This document shows positions 1 to 10,671 of a stretch of DNA of 64,000 nt, piece by piece; position 1 is the first letter of the stretch; every line of letters begins with the position of its first letter. Made by a program: the position numbers and the translations under genes. Below the pieces are notes generated by a model that did not search any database, was not told the DNA's origin, and saw only the letters and a list, made by a program, of their open reading frames with translations. Source of the DNA: Homarus americanus (lineage: Eukaryota; Arthropoda; Malacostraca; Decapoda; Nephropidae); contig NW_024748870.1 of NCBI RefSeq assembly GCF_018991925.1, positions 2,397,030-2,461,029 on the forward strand, read 5' to 3'.

Positions 1-227
1 TAGAAGTTACGTATTGCTCCTCAACTCACTCTAATCTCAACCTCACCTTCCTAACTTAACCTAACCTCACACAACGCCAATTTATTCAATTCTCATTCAA
101 ATGGCGGTAATGTGCAGTAAATATGAGATATTTACGCAGATGAATGGCCGTAATTTTTATTTTTCAGTCTTAAGGAAGATGGATGGCGGTAAGGTTGTTG
201 TTCATCAAGGGGGGTAAAAATATAGTG
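1..227. other. Gene-free stretch with degenerate CCTAA tract
   Basis: No coding signal is visible. Positions about 45-75 hold a short degenerate telomere-like run (CTAACTTAACCTAACCTCAC), one of many in this window. Confidence 0.5.

Positions 228-282
<55 letters not shown>
228..282 (+). repeat. (GA)n microsatellite
   Basis: An almost pure GA dinucleotide run that leads straight into a long purine tract. Confidence 0.97.
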
Positions 283-286
<4 letters not shown>

Positions 287-535
287 GGAAGAGGGGGGGG
301 AGGAGGGAAGGAAAAAGAAAAGATGAAATCTAAATGGAGAGGCAGGAGGAAGGGAAGAGGGGAGGGGAGAAGGAGGGGAGGGAAGAGAGGGAAGGAAGGG
401 ACCAGTGAGGTGGGGAAGAAGAGGAAAAGGAAGAAGGGACGTAAGATGGAAGAAGGAAAGGAGCAAAGAGAGAGAGGAGGAAGGGAAGAGGGGGCAAGGG
501 AATGTGGAAGAAAAGAGGATGGAGAGGAAGAGCAT
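283..535 (+). repeat. Purine-only (AG-rich) tract
   Basis: About 250 bp of nearly uninterrupted A and G on the + strand (GGAGG, GGGAA and AGGAAG motifs). Open frames on either strand here are compositional artefacts. Confidence 0.9.
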
Positions 536-1099
536 AAACCCAGGTGAATAAGAACAACATACGCCATCAACCACCTGTGTTCAGTAAGCAGATGGTGGCC
601 CAGCTGGAACCCTCTGACACCCAACCTGCCCAGTGACCCCTGACAACCACCGACAGAACCAACAGGCCAGGTGTTAATTAATCCGCCCAGTATCAACACC
701 AAACAACACAGGTGGGCGAGTATCCTCCTCCCTCCCCTCCACTTCCCTCCATCCTCCCTCCACTTCCTCCCTCCCTCCACTTCCTCCCACTCACACCCCA
801 GTTCCATCTCCCCATCCCAATGACACGTTGGTGCCTGGTGCTCTGTGTGTGTGTGTGTGTGTGTAGGTTCAGATGGCAGCCAGACATCCTGGCACCAGCT
901 GTGAGTCAGACAATGTTTCAATCATCTCTACCAGGTGGGTTAGGGTTAGTGGTGGTGGTGCCGCTGGCATCTTGCAGCAGCTCTCGTTAAAAGCCACCCA
1001 GCCTCCCTGTGAGCATTAATATATAGCACACACACAATAATAATACCAGATGATATACTGGAAGCTTTCAGATTTATAAATATTCTGGAGGACCTCAAA
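536..1099. other. Gene-free stretch with CCTCC tract and short (GT)n
   Basis: Mostly unique sequence. A pyrimidine run rich in CCTCC lies at about 720-800, a (GT)11 at 843-864 and a GTGGTGGTG run near 950. No convincing exon was found. Confidence 0.5.
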
Positions 1100-1105
1100 T
1101 GTGTG

Positions 1106-1162
<57 letters not shown>
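1100..1162 (+). repeat. (GT)n microsatellite
   Basis: About 31 GT units, with a single GC interruption near the start. Confidence 0.97.
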
Positions 1163-1165
<3 letters not shown>

Positions 1166-1620
1166 GTTGATAATATCTGGAAAAATTGGTTCAGATATTA
1201 TTTAATTTATTACATACAACAACGGTATTACACAATAAAAGAAATAAACAAGAATTAATGTAACTATTTATGAATTAATTCGTATATGTTGTGTAGGAAG
1301 TACCACAAATTTCTACCTTCATAAATCGCCTATATCTCACGTATATATATTTTGAATAGTGTTTTAAAATTACCCCCAAGAAAAGTAATTAATTAAGTCA
1401 TAAACAAAAGTAGTGGTGAAGCGGTAGACTAATCAATGCCTCTCAGACATTACCGACTGCGCACCTGAGCTCCACTGTCGGGCTCACAAACACGTCGTAT
1501 TCTCAAAGACTGAATCAAACATTTTTCCTGACTAAACGGAATGAAAATGTATCTAGTAATATTCAAACCGTGTTTCATCTAAAACACGTATACCTGTCTT
1601 TTCTTTGTTTGTTGTTTGAC
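1163..1620. other. Gene-free AT-rich stretch
   Basis: Unique AT-rich sequence. Apart from the A-box-like motif at 1,414 nothing recognisable is seen. Confidence 0.5.
1411..1490 (+). other. Possible tRNA-derived SINE fragment or decayed tRNA-like sequence
   Basis: TGGTGAAGCGG at 1,414-1,424 matches the RNA polymerase III A-box consensus TRGYNNARNNG. A B-box-like ACCTGAGCTCC follows at 1,463-1,473 and fits the GGTTCRANNCC consensus poorly. The A-to-B spacing of about 49 bp suits a tRNA or tRNA-derived SINE head. No cloverleaf can be drawn with confidence, so this is only a candidate. Confidence 0.2.
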
Positions 1621-1860
1621 ACCAGATTAACCACCACAACTACCACCATCGCTGCCACCATCACTACCAACCAACCACCACCACCACTACTTACCACCAT
1701 TACCAACCACCGCTAATACCACTACACCACCATCAGCCACCATTCACCATCACAACCGATCACCATCACCACTAACACCATCACTACCACCACTCATTAA
1801 CAACATCCACAATCACAAACCACTATCCACCACTACCGCCTCACTACCGACACCAGCCAC
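1621..1860 (+). repeat. Imperfect CCACCATCA-rich low-complexity tract
   Basis: Irregular repetition of ACC, CCA and ATC triplets over about 240 bp with no fixed period, consistent with a decayed trinucleotide or minisatellite array. Confidence 0.7.
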
Positions 1861-2124
1861 TAAAGAAGCTTGACAACACAGTTCCCGGACCACGAGAATT
1901 GTGAGCCGGGCCAGGGTGGGTCGTGGTTGAAGAGATGGGCCGTGGTCAGGGTCAGCTGAGTCGTAAGGAGAAAAATGTGTCGGTCGTAAAAATCTGATAA
2001 ATAAACACGATCGAAATTGTTAACGCAAAAATTAAAAAAATCAAAATAAATGAATAAATTATAGGCAAAGTTATGCTAATAAACAATGATGCACATGTAA
2101 CCACATACTGTACACGAGTCACAC

Positions 2125-2128
<4 letters not shown>

Positions 2129-2188
<60 letters not shown>
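2129..2188 (+). repeat. (CA)n microsatellite
   Basis: About 30 CA units broken once by a CATACA. Confidence 0.96.
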
Positions 2189-2191
<3 letters not shown>

Positions 2192-2800
2192 ACACATTAT
2201 TAATATACAGTAATTATTCAGAAAACGTACACCAAGTTTTCAAGGCTATTTTAATACCCTTTAACTTAAAAATTATTTAATAGCCTTAATTACCTCAGAA
2301 GGCTATTAAAATGTATTGTTTGAGAGTTAATTTGAATCCTATCACTAATACAGTCATGGAGAAGGTAAATTAACGATATCCTTGTACTTAAATGATAGAC
2401 CACACCTTTATTTTAAGTACCAAATGGTTAAGTTTAACTCAAGAGGGCCATTGTGGGATTGGACTTATGCTGGGTTATGAGACTGGCTGAGGTTAGCTGA
2501 ATTGTGAGGTTGGACTGTGAGCGATGTAGATTAAGCAGAGGCTGAACCATGAGGCTGTTATGATGCTGAACTATGAGGCAGGTAATGAGGCTGGCTGTGA
2601 GGCAGGGCTGGATCACCACATGTTCTCGTAAGCATAGCACCACAACCCACCACTGATGGCTCCCTGAACGCTTGCTGCCACAGAGGAGAGAGGAGGGAGG
2701 TGGTGTGTGTGTGTCAAGATTAAATGGCAGACGTTTCAGAATAATTATCTTTTACGCCCACCGACATACTTATAAGCAGAGATATAATGCTTACTGTGTG
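2189..2800. other. Gene-free stretch with degenerate TGAGGCTG repeats
   Basis: AT-rich sequence is followed at about 2,450-2,620 by loosely repeated GAGGCTG, TGAGGTT and CTGTGAGG motifs (roughly 20-bp spacing), probably an old minisatellite. No gene is seen. Confidence 0.5.
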
Positions 2801-2822
2801 CTCTCTCTCTCTCTCTCTCTCC
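2801..2822 (+). repeat. (CT)n microsatellite
   Basis: A pure CT run of about 11 units. Confidence 0.9.
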
Positions 2823-3176
2823 TTTTCACTACATATATCAGCAACGTGTTCTGTCTCCCATAACACAAGGCACTTCTGCTTTTTTTTTATATATTAAGTA
2901 AGTCCAACTCTAACCCCCTCCTCCCTCCTGCCACCCATTCAAACTCCACAAGTCAGAGGTCACATAAATTCTATCCCAGTTAGTGTTCTTATGCTTTGAC
3001 CTTTCATGATGTGACCTATATTATTACTTTGTGAGTCGCCATACTGACTAAGGCAAAGACTCAGAAATTCAGAAGAATGGGTACGATGATCTTGTGTTTT
3101 AAAAATTATTCCACAGATTTAGATTTTGGTTTGATGATTGTGATGTTTGCTATTTTATATTCTGAACAATCTATGG

Positions 3177-3596
3177 ATGTTTACTGAGTCCTTGATGTTT
3201 GTGTTTATAGAGTCCCTTGATGTTTGTGTTTACATAGTCCTTATTCTTGATATTTGTGTTTACAGAGTTTTTGATGCCCTCAGCTTGTGTTTACAGAGTC
3301 CTGATGCTGTGTTTACAGTCCCAACGCTTGTGTTTACAGAGTCCCTGATGCTGTGTTTACAGAGTCCTTAATGCTTGTGTTTACAGAGTCCTCGATCTTG
3401 TGTTTACAGAGTCCTTGATGCTGGTTTACAGAGTCCTTGACGCCAGCGTTTACAGAGTCCCTTGATGCTTGTATTTACAGAGTCCCTTAATGCTTGTGTT
3501 TACAGAGTCCCTTGATGCTTGTGTTTACAGAGTCCTATCGCTTGTGTTTACAGAGTCCCTTTGTCGTTGTGTTTACAGAGAGTCAAAGTTTGTGCT
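3177..3596 (+). repeat. 25-bp minisatellite, arm A (inverted partner of 3,832-5,133)
   Basis: About 17 imperfect units of roughly 25 bp containing TGTTTACAGAGTCCCTTGAT. The unit is the reverse complement of the one in the larger array downstream (GTAAACACAAATATCAAGGG), so the two arrays form inverted arms separated by about 235 bp. Confidence 0.92.
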
Positions 3597-3693
3597 ATAG
3601 AGATCCCCATAACATCAGTGCTGTAGTCCGTCATTATCGTCCCATAACTGTGTCGTCCACTGCCTTTGCTGTGACAGTTTCTTACACTTGCAG

Positions 3694-3748
3694 GTGGAAC
3701 ACATGAAAGAAGCCCCCCTGATGCTCCCTCCCGATTCCTCGTGCCGTT
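3694..3748 (+). CDS. Candidate internal exon (55 nt, 18 codons), host gene unknown
   Basis: A pyrimidine-containing acceptor ending in TTTCTTACACTTGCAG at 3,678-3,693 is followed by 55 nt open in frame 1, reading VEHMKEAPLMLPPDSSCR. The segment ends exactly at a consensus donor GTAAGT (3,749-3,754). Both splice sites are good, the segment lacks repeats, and it lies in the only unique stretch between two inverted minisatellite arms. The length gives a phase-1 donor if the acceptor is phase 0. I do not recognise the peptide. A chance pairing of splice-like sites is quite possible in 64 kb, and no neighbouring exon was found to support it. Confidence 0.25.
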
Positions 3749-3831
3749 GTAAGTCAATGAAGGGTGAACAAAACAGTTAAGGAGAGAGAACGATGGAGAA
3801 CAGTGTTGTTATGAATACCTAAATTACAAAA

Positions 3832-5133
3832 GAGTCTGTAAACACAAATATCAAGGAACTTGTAAACAAATATCAAGGGATCCTAAACACAAATATCAAG
3901 GGATCCTGTAAACACAAATATCAAGGGATCCTGTAAACACAAATATCAAGGATCCTGTAAACACAAATATCAAGGACCTGTAAACACAAATATCAAGGAT
4001 CCTGTAAACAAAACATCAAGGGATCCTGTAAACACAAATATCAGGACTCTATAAACACAAATATCAAGGATCATAACACAAATATCAAGGATCCTGTAAA
4101 CACAAATATCAAGGATCCTGTAAACACAAATATCAAGGTCATAACACAAATATCAAGGGGTCCTGTAAACACAAATATCAAGGGACTCTGTAAACACAAA
4201 TATCAAGGACCCTGTAAACACAAATATCAAGGGACTCTATAAACACAAATATCAAGGATCCTGTAAACACAAATATCAAGGGATCCCTGTAAACAAATAT
4301 CAAGGTCCTGTAAACACAAAATCAACACAAATATCAAGGGATCCTAAAACAAATATCAAGGGATCCTGTAAACACAAATATCAAGGGACTCTGTAAACAC
4401 AAATATCAAAGGGATCCTGTAAACACAAATATCAAGGATCGTAACACAAATATCAAGGGTCCTGTAAACACAAATATCAAGGGACTCTGTAAACACAAAT
4501 ATCAAGGACCTGTAAACACAAATATCAAGGGACTCTATAAACACAAATATCAAGGGATCCTGTAAACACAAATATCAAGGGATCCTGTAAACACAAATAT
4601 CAAGGGATCCTGTAAACACAAATATCAAGGGATCCTGTAAACACAAATATCAAGGGATCCTGTAAACACAAATATCAAGGGATCCTGTAAACACAAATAT
4701 CAAGGGACTCTGTAAACACAAATATCAAGGGATCCTGTAAACACAAATATCAAGGATCCTGTAAACACAAATATCAAGGGACTCTTAAACACAAATATCA
4801 AGATCCTGTAAACACAAATATCAAGGGCTTAAAAACCAAATATCAAGGATCCTGAAACACAAATATCAAGGATCCTAACACAAATATCAAGGGACTCTGT
4901 AAACACAAATATCAAGGGATCCTGTAAACACAAATATCAAGGGACTCTGTAAACACAAATATCAAGGGACACTGTAAACACAAATATCAAGGGACTCTGT
5001 AAACACAAATATCAAGGGACTCTGTAAACACAAATATCAAGGGACCCTGTAAACACAAATATCAAGGGACCCTGTAAACACAAATATCAAGGGACCCTGT
5101 AAACACAAATATCAAGGGACCCTGTAAACACAC
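3832..5133 (+). repeat. 25-bp minisatellite, arm B (about 53 copies)
   Basis: Tandem units of about 25 bp (core GTAAACACAAATATCAAGGG) alternate between a GATCCT and an ACTCT ending. The left two thirds carry many single-base losses, while the right end (about 4,880-5,133) is nearly perfect. It is the reverse complement of the 3.2-3.6 kb array. Confidence 0.97.
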
Positions 5134-5155
5134 ACACACACATCTTCCTAGTTAG

Positions 5156-5163
5156 TGACGTCA
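5156..5163. promoter_or_regulatory. Perfect CRE/ATF palindrome TGACGTCA
   Basis: A single consensus cAMP-response element octamer lies just after the minisatellite. No TATA box or initiator is arranged around it, so its function is unknown. Confidence 0.35.
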
Positions 5164-5279
5164 TACTATATATCTCTAGCATGTCATTAATGTTAGAAGC
5201 TGTTGGTCTCAATTAACGAGGTTTATCACTCACTGGCAACCCTCTATCAGCATTACCAGAGGCCAGGTGACGCCACCGT

Positions 5280-5635
5280 TAAGTCTGGAGGTCACGAAGC
5301 CATGGTTGGAGGTCACGAGGCCATGGTTGGAGGTCACGAGATTACGAATGGAGGTCACGAGGCCAGGAATGAAGGTCATAAAGCTAAAATTGGAGGTCAC
5401 GACGCCAAGAATGGAGGTCTGGGGCTATGGTTGGATATTACTAGGCTAGGACTAGAGTTCACGAGGTTGGAACTGTAGATCAGGAGGTTACAAGCCATAA
5501 CTGGAGGTCACGAGGCCATGGCTGGAGGTTAGGACTGGAGGTTACAAGGCCAGAACTGGAGGTCACGAGGCCATGGCTGGAGGTTAGGACTGGAGGTTAC
5601 AAGGCCAGAACTGGAGGTCACGAGGCCGGGGTAAA
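5280..5635 (+). repeat. 21-bp minisatellite with a 63-bp higher-order end
   Basis: The first seven units are exactly 21 bp (GGAGGTCACGAGGCCATGGT plus one base). The last part repeats a block of about 63 bp twice, mixing GGAGGTTAGGACT and GGAGGTTACAAGGCC variants. The 21-bp period keeps frames open, so the 91-codon frame here is spurious. Confidence 0.93.
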
Positions 5636-5680
5636 GATTCTCAGAGGTTCAATTAGGTGACTCAAGCGTTTTCTTACTCA

Positions 5681-6062
5681 GGTAAGGTAAGGTAAGGTAA
5701 GATAAGGTGAGGTAAGGTAAGGTAAGGTAAGGTTCAGGATAGGCAAGAGGCAAGGTAAGGTAAGGTAAAGATAAGATAAGGTGAGGGTAATAAGGTAAAA
5801 GGTAGGTAAGGAAGGTAAAGGTGGAGCCAAGGTAAGGTAAGGTAAGGTTCAGGATAGGCAAAGGTAAGGTAAGGTAAGGTAAGATAAGGGGAAGGTAAAA
5901 GGTAAGGTTCAGGATGGCAAAGGTAAGGCAAGGTAAGGTAAGGTAATGTAAGGTGTAAGGTAAAAGGTTAAAAGGTGGGTAAGGTAAGATCAGGTAAGGT
6001 AGTGTGGGTAAGGTAAGGTAAAAGGTAAAAGGTAGGGTAAGGAGTAAGGTAAGGTGGGTGGT
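5681..6062 (+). repeat. (GGTAA)n pentanucleotide array with GTTCAGGAT inserts
   Basis: Runs of GGTAA are interrupted three times by a GGTTCAGGATAGGCAA-like block spaced irregularly, which suggests an older composite unit. The period is 5 bp, with variants AAGATAA and GGTGA. Confidence 0.95.
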
Positions 6063-6132
6063 GAAAGTAAGAGTAACAGGGGTGTGATGTTGGCTTGTTA
6101 AATAATACCACTTTGGCTGGTATACGTGTCTA

Positions 6133-6175
6133 TACATACATACATACATATACATACATACATACATACACATAC
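6133..6175 (+). repeat. (CATA)n tetranucleotide microsatellite
   Basis: About ten CATA units with small interruptions. Confidence 0.92.
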
Positions 6176-6936
6176 AGGGGTATTCAAGGAGAGGACTAGT
6201 ACTGAATACTTAAGGTGGACGAGATTGGTTGAGTAACAGGTGGTGTGGGTGACAGGAGGAGGGAAAGAGGAGGTGGAAAGAAAGAGAATATAGAAAGAAG
6301 AAGAATAGAAGAAGGAGGAGGAGGAAGAGGAGGGAGGAAGAGGTGGTGGTGGTGGTGTGACTGGGGCAAGACACACACACACACACGTCCTTGCTCAGTC
6401 ACCTGCCAGCAGCTCACCTTGTAATTAAGACAGCCTCTCGTTACGCTGTCTAAATGGTACTAGATTTGCGCACGGAGTGCTCGTTGAGAGTCTAATATTA
6501 TTTTCACTTTATATTCTTAAGTCATATATATCCTTCCCCTCCTCCCCTCCTCATTACCTCATCCTACCCCCCCCCTAGGTCCAGTACACCTGGCCCGGCA
6601 CACCTGAGATAGTCACGATATCCCTGACTAATTAACCTCTCCTAAGACCCCTGTTTCCTGTTTCCTTTCCCACGTCTTCACCCCATCCCATACCCCACCC
6701 ACCTCTCTTAGACTCACTCCTACCTGTCCCACACCTTTAATTCACCCTTTCCTTTCACCAACCCCTCTCTCTCTCTCCTCTCTCTCCATGCACCTCTTCC
6801 TCTCATTCCCCTCCTCCTTCCCTCCTCCTCCCCTTACTGCTTCCCGTCTGCCTTGCGAACTTCTTGAGTGTGTTGGGTTAGTTGTCAACAAGTGCTTCAC
6901 CAGCCTCCCTCCCCCCCAGTCCACTCGGTTCTTGGA

Positions 6937-6940
<4 letters not shown>
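6176..6940. other. Gene-free stretch: AG-rich, (CA)n and CT-rich segments
   Basis: Purine-rich AGGAGG at 6,250-6,350, (CA)9 near 6,370-6,388, and a C/T-rich stretch with CCTCCCC at about 6,530-6,840. CACCTGAG followed by CTGACTAATTAACC lies at about 6,600-6,640, reminiscent of the E-box plus TAATTA cores of the arrays at 31.6 and 44.9 kb. Confidence 0.5.

Positions 6941-6983
<43 letters not shown>
6941..6983 (+). repeat. (GT)n microsatellite, left arm of a GT/CA foldback
   Basis: A pure GT run. Only about 37 bp separates it from a long CA run, so the two can pair as an imperfect hairpin. Confidence 0.96.
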
Positions 6984-6986
<3 letters not shown>

Positions 6987-7017
6987 AAATTACCCTATTA
7001 AATTACAATCTTTAATA

Positions 7018-7019
<2 letters not shown>

Positions 7020-7088
<69 letters not shown>
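7020..7088 (+). repeat. (CA)n microsatellite, right arm of a GT/CA foldback
   Basis: About 34 pure CA units, complementary to the preceding GT run. Confidence 0.97.
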
Positions 7089-7093
<5 letters not shown>

Positions 7094-7128
7094 GTGTTAG
7101 AGGCTGCTGTTGATATATACACACACAT

Positions 7129-7133
<5 letters not shown>

Positions 7134-7172
<39 letters not shown>
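7134..7172 (+). repeat. (CT)n microsatellite
   Basis: A pure CT run of about 19 units after a short C run. Confidence 0.96.
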
Positions 7173-7175
<3 letters not shown>

Positions 7176-7469
7176 TCACTGGACAAAACCACAATATATA
7201 TAAAACTGTTTTATCTTGAAGTCATTTACACTTACGATAAAAAACCCCAATCTAACGTGTAAATATACCATCAGGAATAATTAATACCGTCTACACCAGA
7301 TACCTTAGTTGGTTCTGGTATAATTCAAGGTTATTTGTGACATATTTTCCAGGCACTGTTGGTATTATTACAGGCACTATAGTATAAACACAGACATAAT
7401 GGGCACTAATTACAAGTACCGTTATCTTCACCACTATTACAGACACTGTTGCTTAACTACATACACCAT

Positions 7470-7752
7470 TGGCACTATAACAAACACCGTGGCACTATAA
7501 CAAACACCATTGGCACTATAACAAACACCGTGGCACTATAACAAAACACCATTCACTTATAACAAACACCGTGGCACTATAACAAACACCGTGGCACTAT
7601 AACAAACACCAGTGGCACTATAGCAAAACACCATTGGCACTATAACAACACCATTGGCACTATAACAAACACCATTGGCACTATAACAAACACCGTGGCA
7701 CTATAACAAACACCGTGGCACTATAACAAACACCGTGGCACTATAACAAACA
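7470..7752 (+). repeat. 20-bp minisatellite
   Basis: About 14 units of GGCACTATAACAAACACCGT, alternating with a CACCATT variant. Degenerate units extend upstream to about 7,330 (CACTGTTGGTATTATTACAGG). Confidence 0.95.
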
Positions 7753-7917
7753 CTCCAGCACTACATCAGGCACAGTGCTTCGGGGGCAGGGGTGAAAGAG
7801 GGGCGGTCATGCAGTACACGCCTCATGCATCCCAGCTGACGGGGTTAAATATGTAGGAGACGGCAGCTGGGTGTACTGTCTCCTGTTCCCTGCAGTGTGG
7901 AATAGTTGCATCTCCTT

Positions 7918-8152
7918 CACGAATAGAAGGACCTCTGAGGATGGAAGGACCTCTGAGAATGGAAGAACCTCTGAGGATAGAAGGACCTCCGTGAATGGAA
8001 GGACCTCCGTGAATGGAAGGACCTCTGAGGATGGAAGGACCTCCGTGAATGGAAGAACCTCTGAGGATGGAAGGACCTCCGTGAATGGAAGAACTCTGAG
8101 GATGGAAGGACCTCTGAGGATGGAAGGACCTCTGAGGATGGAAGGACCTCAA
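7918..8152 (+). repeat. 18-bp minisatellite
   Basis: About 13 units of ATGGAAGGACCTCTGAGG, with a CTCCGTGA variant interspersed. The 18-bp period leaves frames open on both strands; I reject them as genes. Confidence 0.95.
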
Positions 8153-8229
8153 CATGGATCATCGAAAACGAGATTATTTTTAAGTAGTTTCTTAACCAGA
8201 AATATTGGAGTAAAGAAAAAATCGGACAA

Positions 8230-8262
8230 GTTAAGTTAGGTTAGGTTAGGTTAGGTTAGAGT
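8230..8262 (+). repeat. Interstitial TTAGG tract
   Basis: Five TTAGG/GTTAGG units next to a 42-bp minisatellite. Confidence 0.85.
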
Positions 8263-8286
8263 TCCAAGCTCTCTTGGTACGCATTC

Positions 8287-8482
8287 CAACGAGCCCTGAG
8301 ACCTACTACTTAATCCAAGGTCTTACTCCAGTGAGCCCTGAGACCTACTACTCAATCCAAGGTCCTACTCCAGTGAGCCCTGAGACCTACTACTCAATCC
8401 AAGGTCCTACTCCAGTGAGCCCTGAGACCTACTACTCAATCCAAGGTCCTACTCCAGCGAGCCCTGAGAACTACTACTCAGC
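8287..8482 (+). repeat. 42-bp minisatellite (about 4.6 copies)
   Basis: Units of 42 bp starting GTGAGCCCTGAGACCTACTA. The central copies are identical. The period is a multiple of 3, which explains the 84-codon open frame. Confidence 0.95.
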
Positions 8483-8585
8483 TCTGGCCGTTGGTAGGAT
8501 CAATATACACACTTGTGACCCTGAGTGACCACAAAGGATATGTTGGACTGCTGTCTCTATGATCCTTCCTGGTGGACGCTGATCC

Positions 8586-8890
8586 TACGAGGGGGAGGAG
8601 GAGGGAGGGGGAGGGAGGGTGGGAAGGAGAAGCGGGCGAGTGGGAGGGAAGGATAGGAGAGGATACACAAAGGATGTGGGTGAGGGGAGAAGAGGAGGAA
8701 GGAGAGAGGACGAGGAGAGGTGAGGAAAGACGTGAAAGGAAACAAAAGGAAAGGAAAGGAAGGAAAGAGGAAGAGGGAAAACAAAGATGAGGAGAAAAGA
8801 AAAGGAACAGAGAAGAATACGAAAAGGAGATAAAAAGAAGAGGGGAAAGGGAAAAGAGAGAGGAGGGAGAGAAGAGGAAAAATTATAGGA
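8586..8890 (+). repeat. Purine-rich tract
   Basis: About 300 bp almost entirely A and G, grading from GGGAGGG to AAAGGAAA. Confidence 0.88.
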
Positions 8891-8934
8891 AGTGATTTCG
8901 GACTGGATGAGAATATAGCGAATCTTATTTTTTG

Positions 8935-9008
8935 AGGGGTAGGGGAGGTAGGGGGAGGGGGTATGAGGGAGGAGAGGTAGGGGAGGAAGGGGTGGAGGAG
9001 CTAGGGGA
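8935..9008 (+). repeat. G-rich GGGGAGG tract
   Basis: Multiple GGGG runs within 75 bp, a potential G-quadruplex-forming sequence. Confidence 0.75.
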
Positions 9009-9011
9009 AGG

Positions 9012-9572
9012 ACCACTGAAGCTGACCCATCACCCACCACTGAAGCAGGACCCACCACTGAAGCAGGACCCACCACTGAAGCTGACCCACCACCCACCAC
9101 TGAAGCTGACCCACCACCCACCACTGAAGCAGGACCACCACTGAAGCTGACCCACCACCCACCACTGAAGCTGACCCACCACCCACCACTGAAGCTGACC
9201 CACCACCCACCACTGAAGCTGACCCACCACCCACCACTGAAGCTGACCCACCACCCACCACTGAAGCAGGACCCACCACTGAAGCTGGACCCACCACCCA
9301 CCACTGAAGCTGACCCACCACCCACCATAAGCTGACCCACCACCACCACTGAAGCAGGACCCACCACTGAAGCTGACCCACCACCACCACTGAAGCTGAC
9401 CCACCACCCACCACTGAAGCAGGACCCACCACTGAAGCTGGACCCACCACCCACCACTGAAGCTGACCCACCACCCACCACTGAAGCAGGACCCACCACC
9501 CACCACTGAAGCTGGACCCACCACCCACCACTGAAGCAGGACCCACCACTGAAGCTGACCCACCACCCACCA
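9012..9572 (+). repeat. 18/24-bp minisatellite
   Basis: About 25 copies of two interleaved unit lengths: 24 bp (GAAGCTGACCCACCACCCAC plus CACT) and 18 bp (GAAGCAGGACCCACCACT). Both are multiples of 3, so three overlapping minus-strand frames of up to 331 codons are repeat artefacts. Confidence 0.96.
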
Positions 9573-10270
9573 CACTCCAAACAGTATCTTCACAGAGGGG
9601 ATCGATCAGTTTCAAAAGGAACATTCTGACTCCTGTTGTCTCGGTAGGGTTGTCAGAATCCTTCACTCGCTGTTGTCATGTTATCTCACACAATCGTAAA
9701 TATTTTTCATGTATCCAGGGAAGTGAGGGGTGGTGAGTGGGTGTGAGTGGGTGTGAGTGGGTGTGAGGGGGTGTGCGGGGGAGTAAAGGGGGGTGGGGGG
9801 AGTCTGGTGCGTGTTGAGGCGGCAGGTGAGGTCAATTACCTTCCACCTGTTATAAGGAGTGTGTGTATAAATTAATATTACAACCTCTCATAATACTTCA
9901 AAGCTGTGATGAATTGTTTATATTATGTTAAGATACAATTATTATCATACACAGTTGTTGAAAGAGTAATAATAAACTAACTTGTGTTTGTTAAGTAATG
10001 AATGTTTATTAATGACGTTCTCCTCTTGTGACGTCACGGCCACGTCACACCCAGGAGTGTTGCCATATGACGAGGTTTCAAATTTTTAGATGTAATTTTT
10101 GTGTGTTTTTTGTCTATTTTATAAAAAGTTGTGATAAATAAATTTGAGAATTCTAAAGTACATGTTGACCTTTTGAGTGCAGAGATGGTGTATGTGATTT
10201 AGTTGTTGCCACACAGCTGTTATTGCCAATATATAGATGATGTTGCCATACGGTGATTCTTGTATTGCGT
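9573..10270. other. Gene-free stretch
   Basis: Unique sequence with a G-rich GTGAGTGGGT repeat at 9,725-9,800 and AT-rich DNA beyond. A perfect TGACGTCA lies at 10,029-10,036 followed by a CACGTCAC half-site. No exon is evident. Confidence 0.5.
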
Positions 10271-10274
10271 GCAG

Positions 10275-10360
10275 TGTGTGTTGGGAGGAGGGAGGAGGGA
10301 GGGAGGGAGGGGGGAGGAGGGAGGGAGGAGGGAGGAGGGAGGGAGGGAGGAGGGAGGAGA
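10275..10360 (+). repeat. GGGAGGA low-complexity tract
   Basis: Repeats of GGGAGGAGGGA, purine only. Confidence 0.9.
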
Positions 10361-10627
10361 TGGCGACAGCTCATAACTCATTGAAAGATCACAAGTTATG
10401 AAGTGTGCTCTCTCTCTCTCTCTCATCTTCACTATGCATCATCAACACCAACAGCACTTTGCACGGTAATCATAATCCTGTCGCTACAATTTCTTCTTGA
10501 ATACTGGCTTGATGGAGTGTGTAGAGAGGGAGGAGAGAGAGGAGCCACAACAAGAGGAGAAGAGGAGGTAAGGAGGGCCTCACCCCACATCCGGATGTAC
10601 ATATGTCACCTCCGCATGCCACCCTGC

Positions 10628-10628
<1 letters not shown>

Positions 10629-10669
<41 letters not shown>
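10629..10669 (+). repeat. (CA)n microsatellite abutting a retrotransposon fragment
   Basis: A CA run ends exactly where homology to the second copy of the retrotransposon (30.56 kb) begins, so it marks the 5' truncation point of the insert. Confidence 0.93.

Positions 10670-10671
<2 letters not shown>

Noticed and set aside
3832..5133. CRISPR-like regular repeats
   Set aside because: Units are contiguous and have no unique spacers. The sequence is eukaryotic and no cas-like gene is present. The same applies to every other array.
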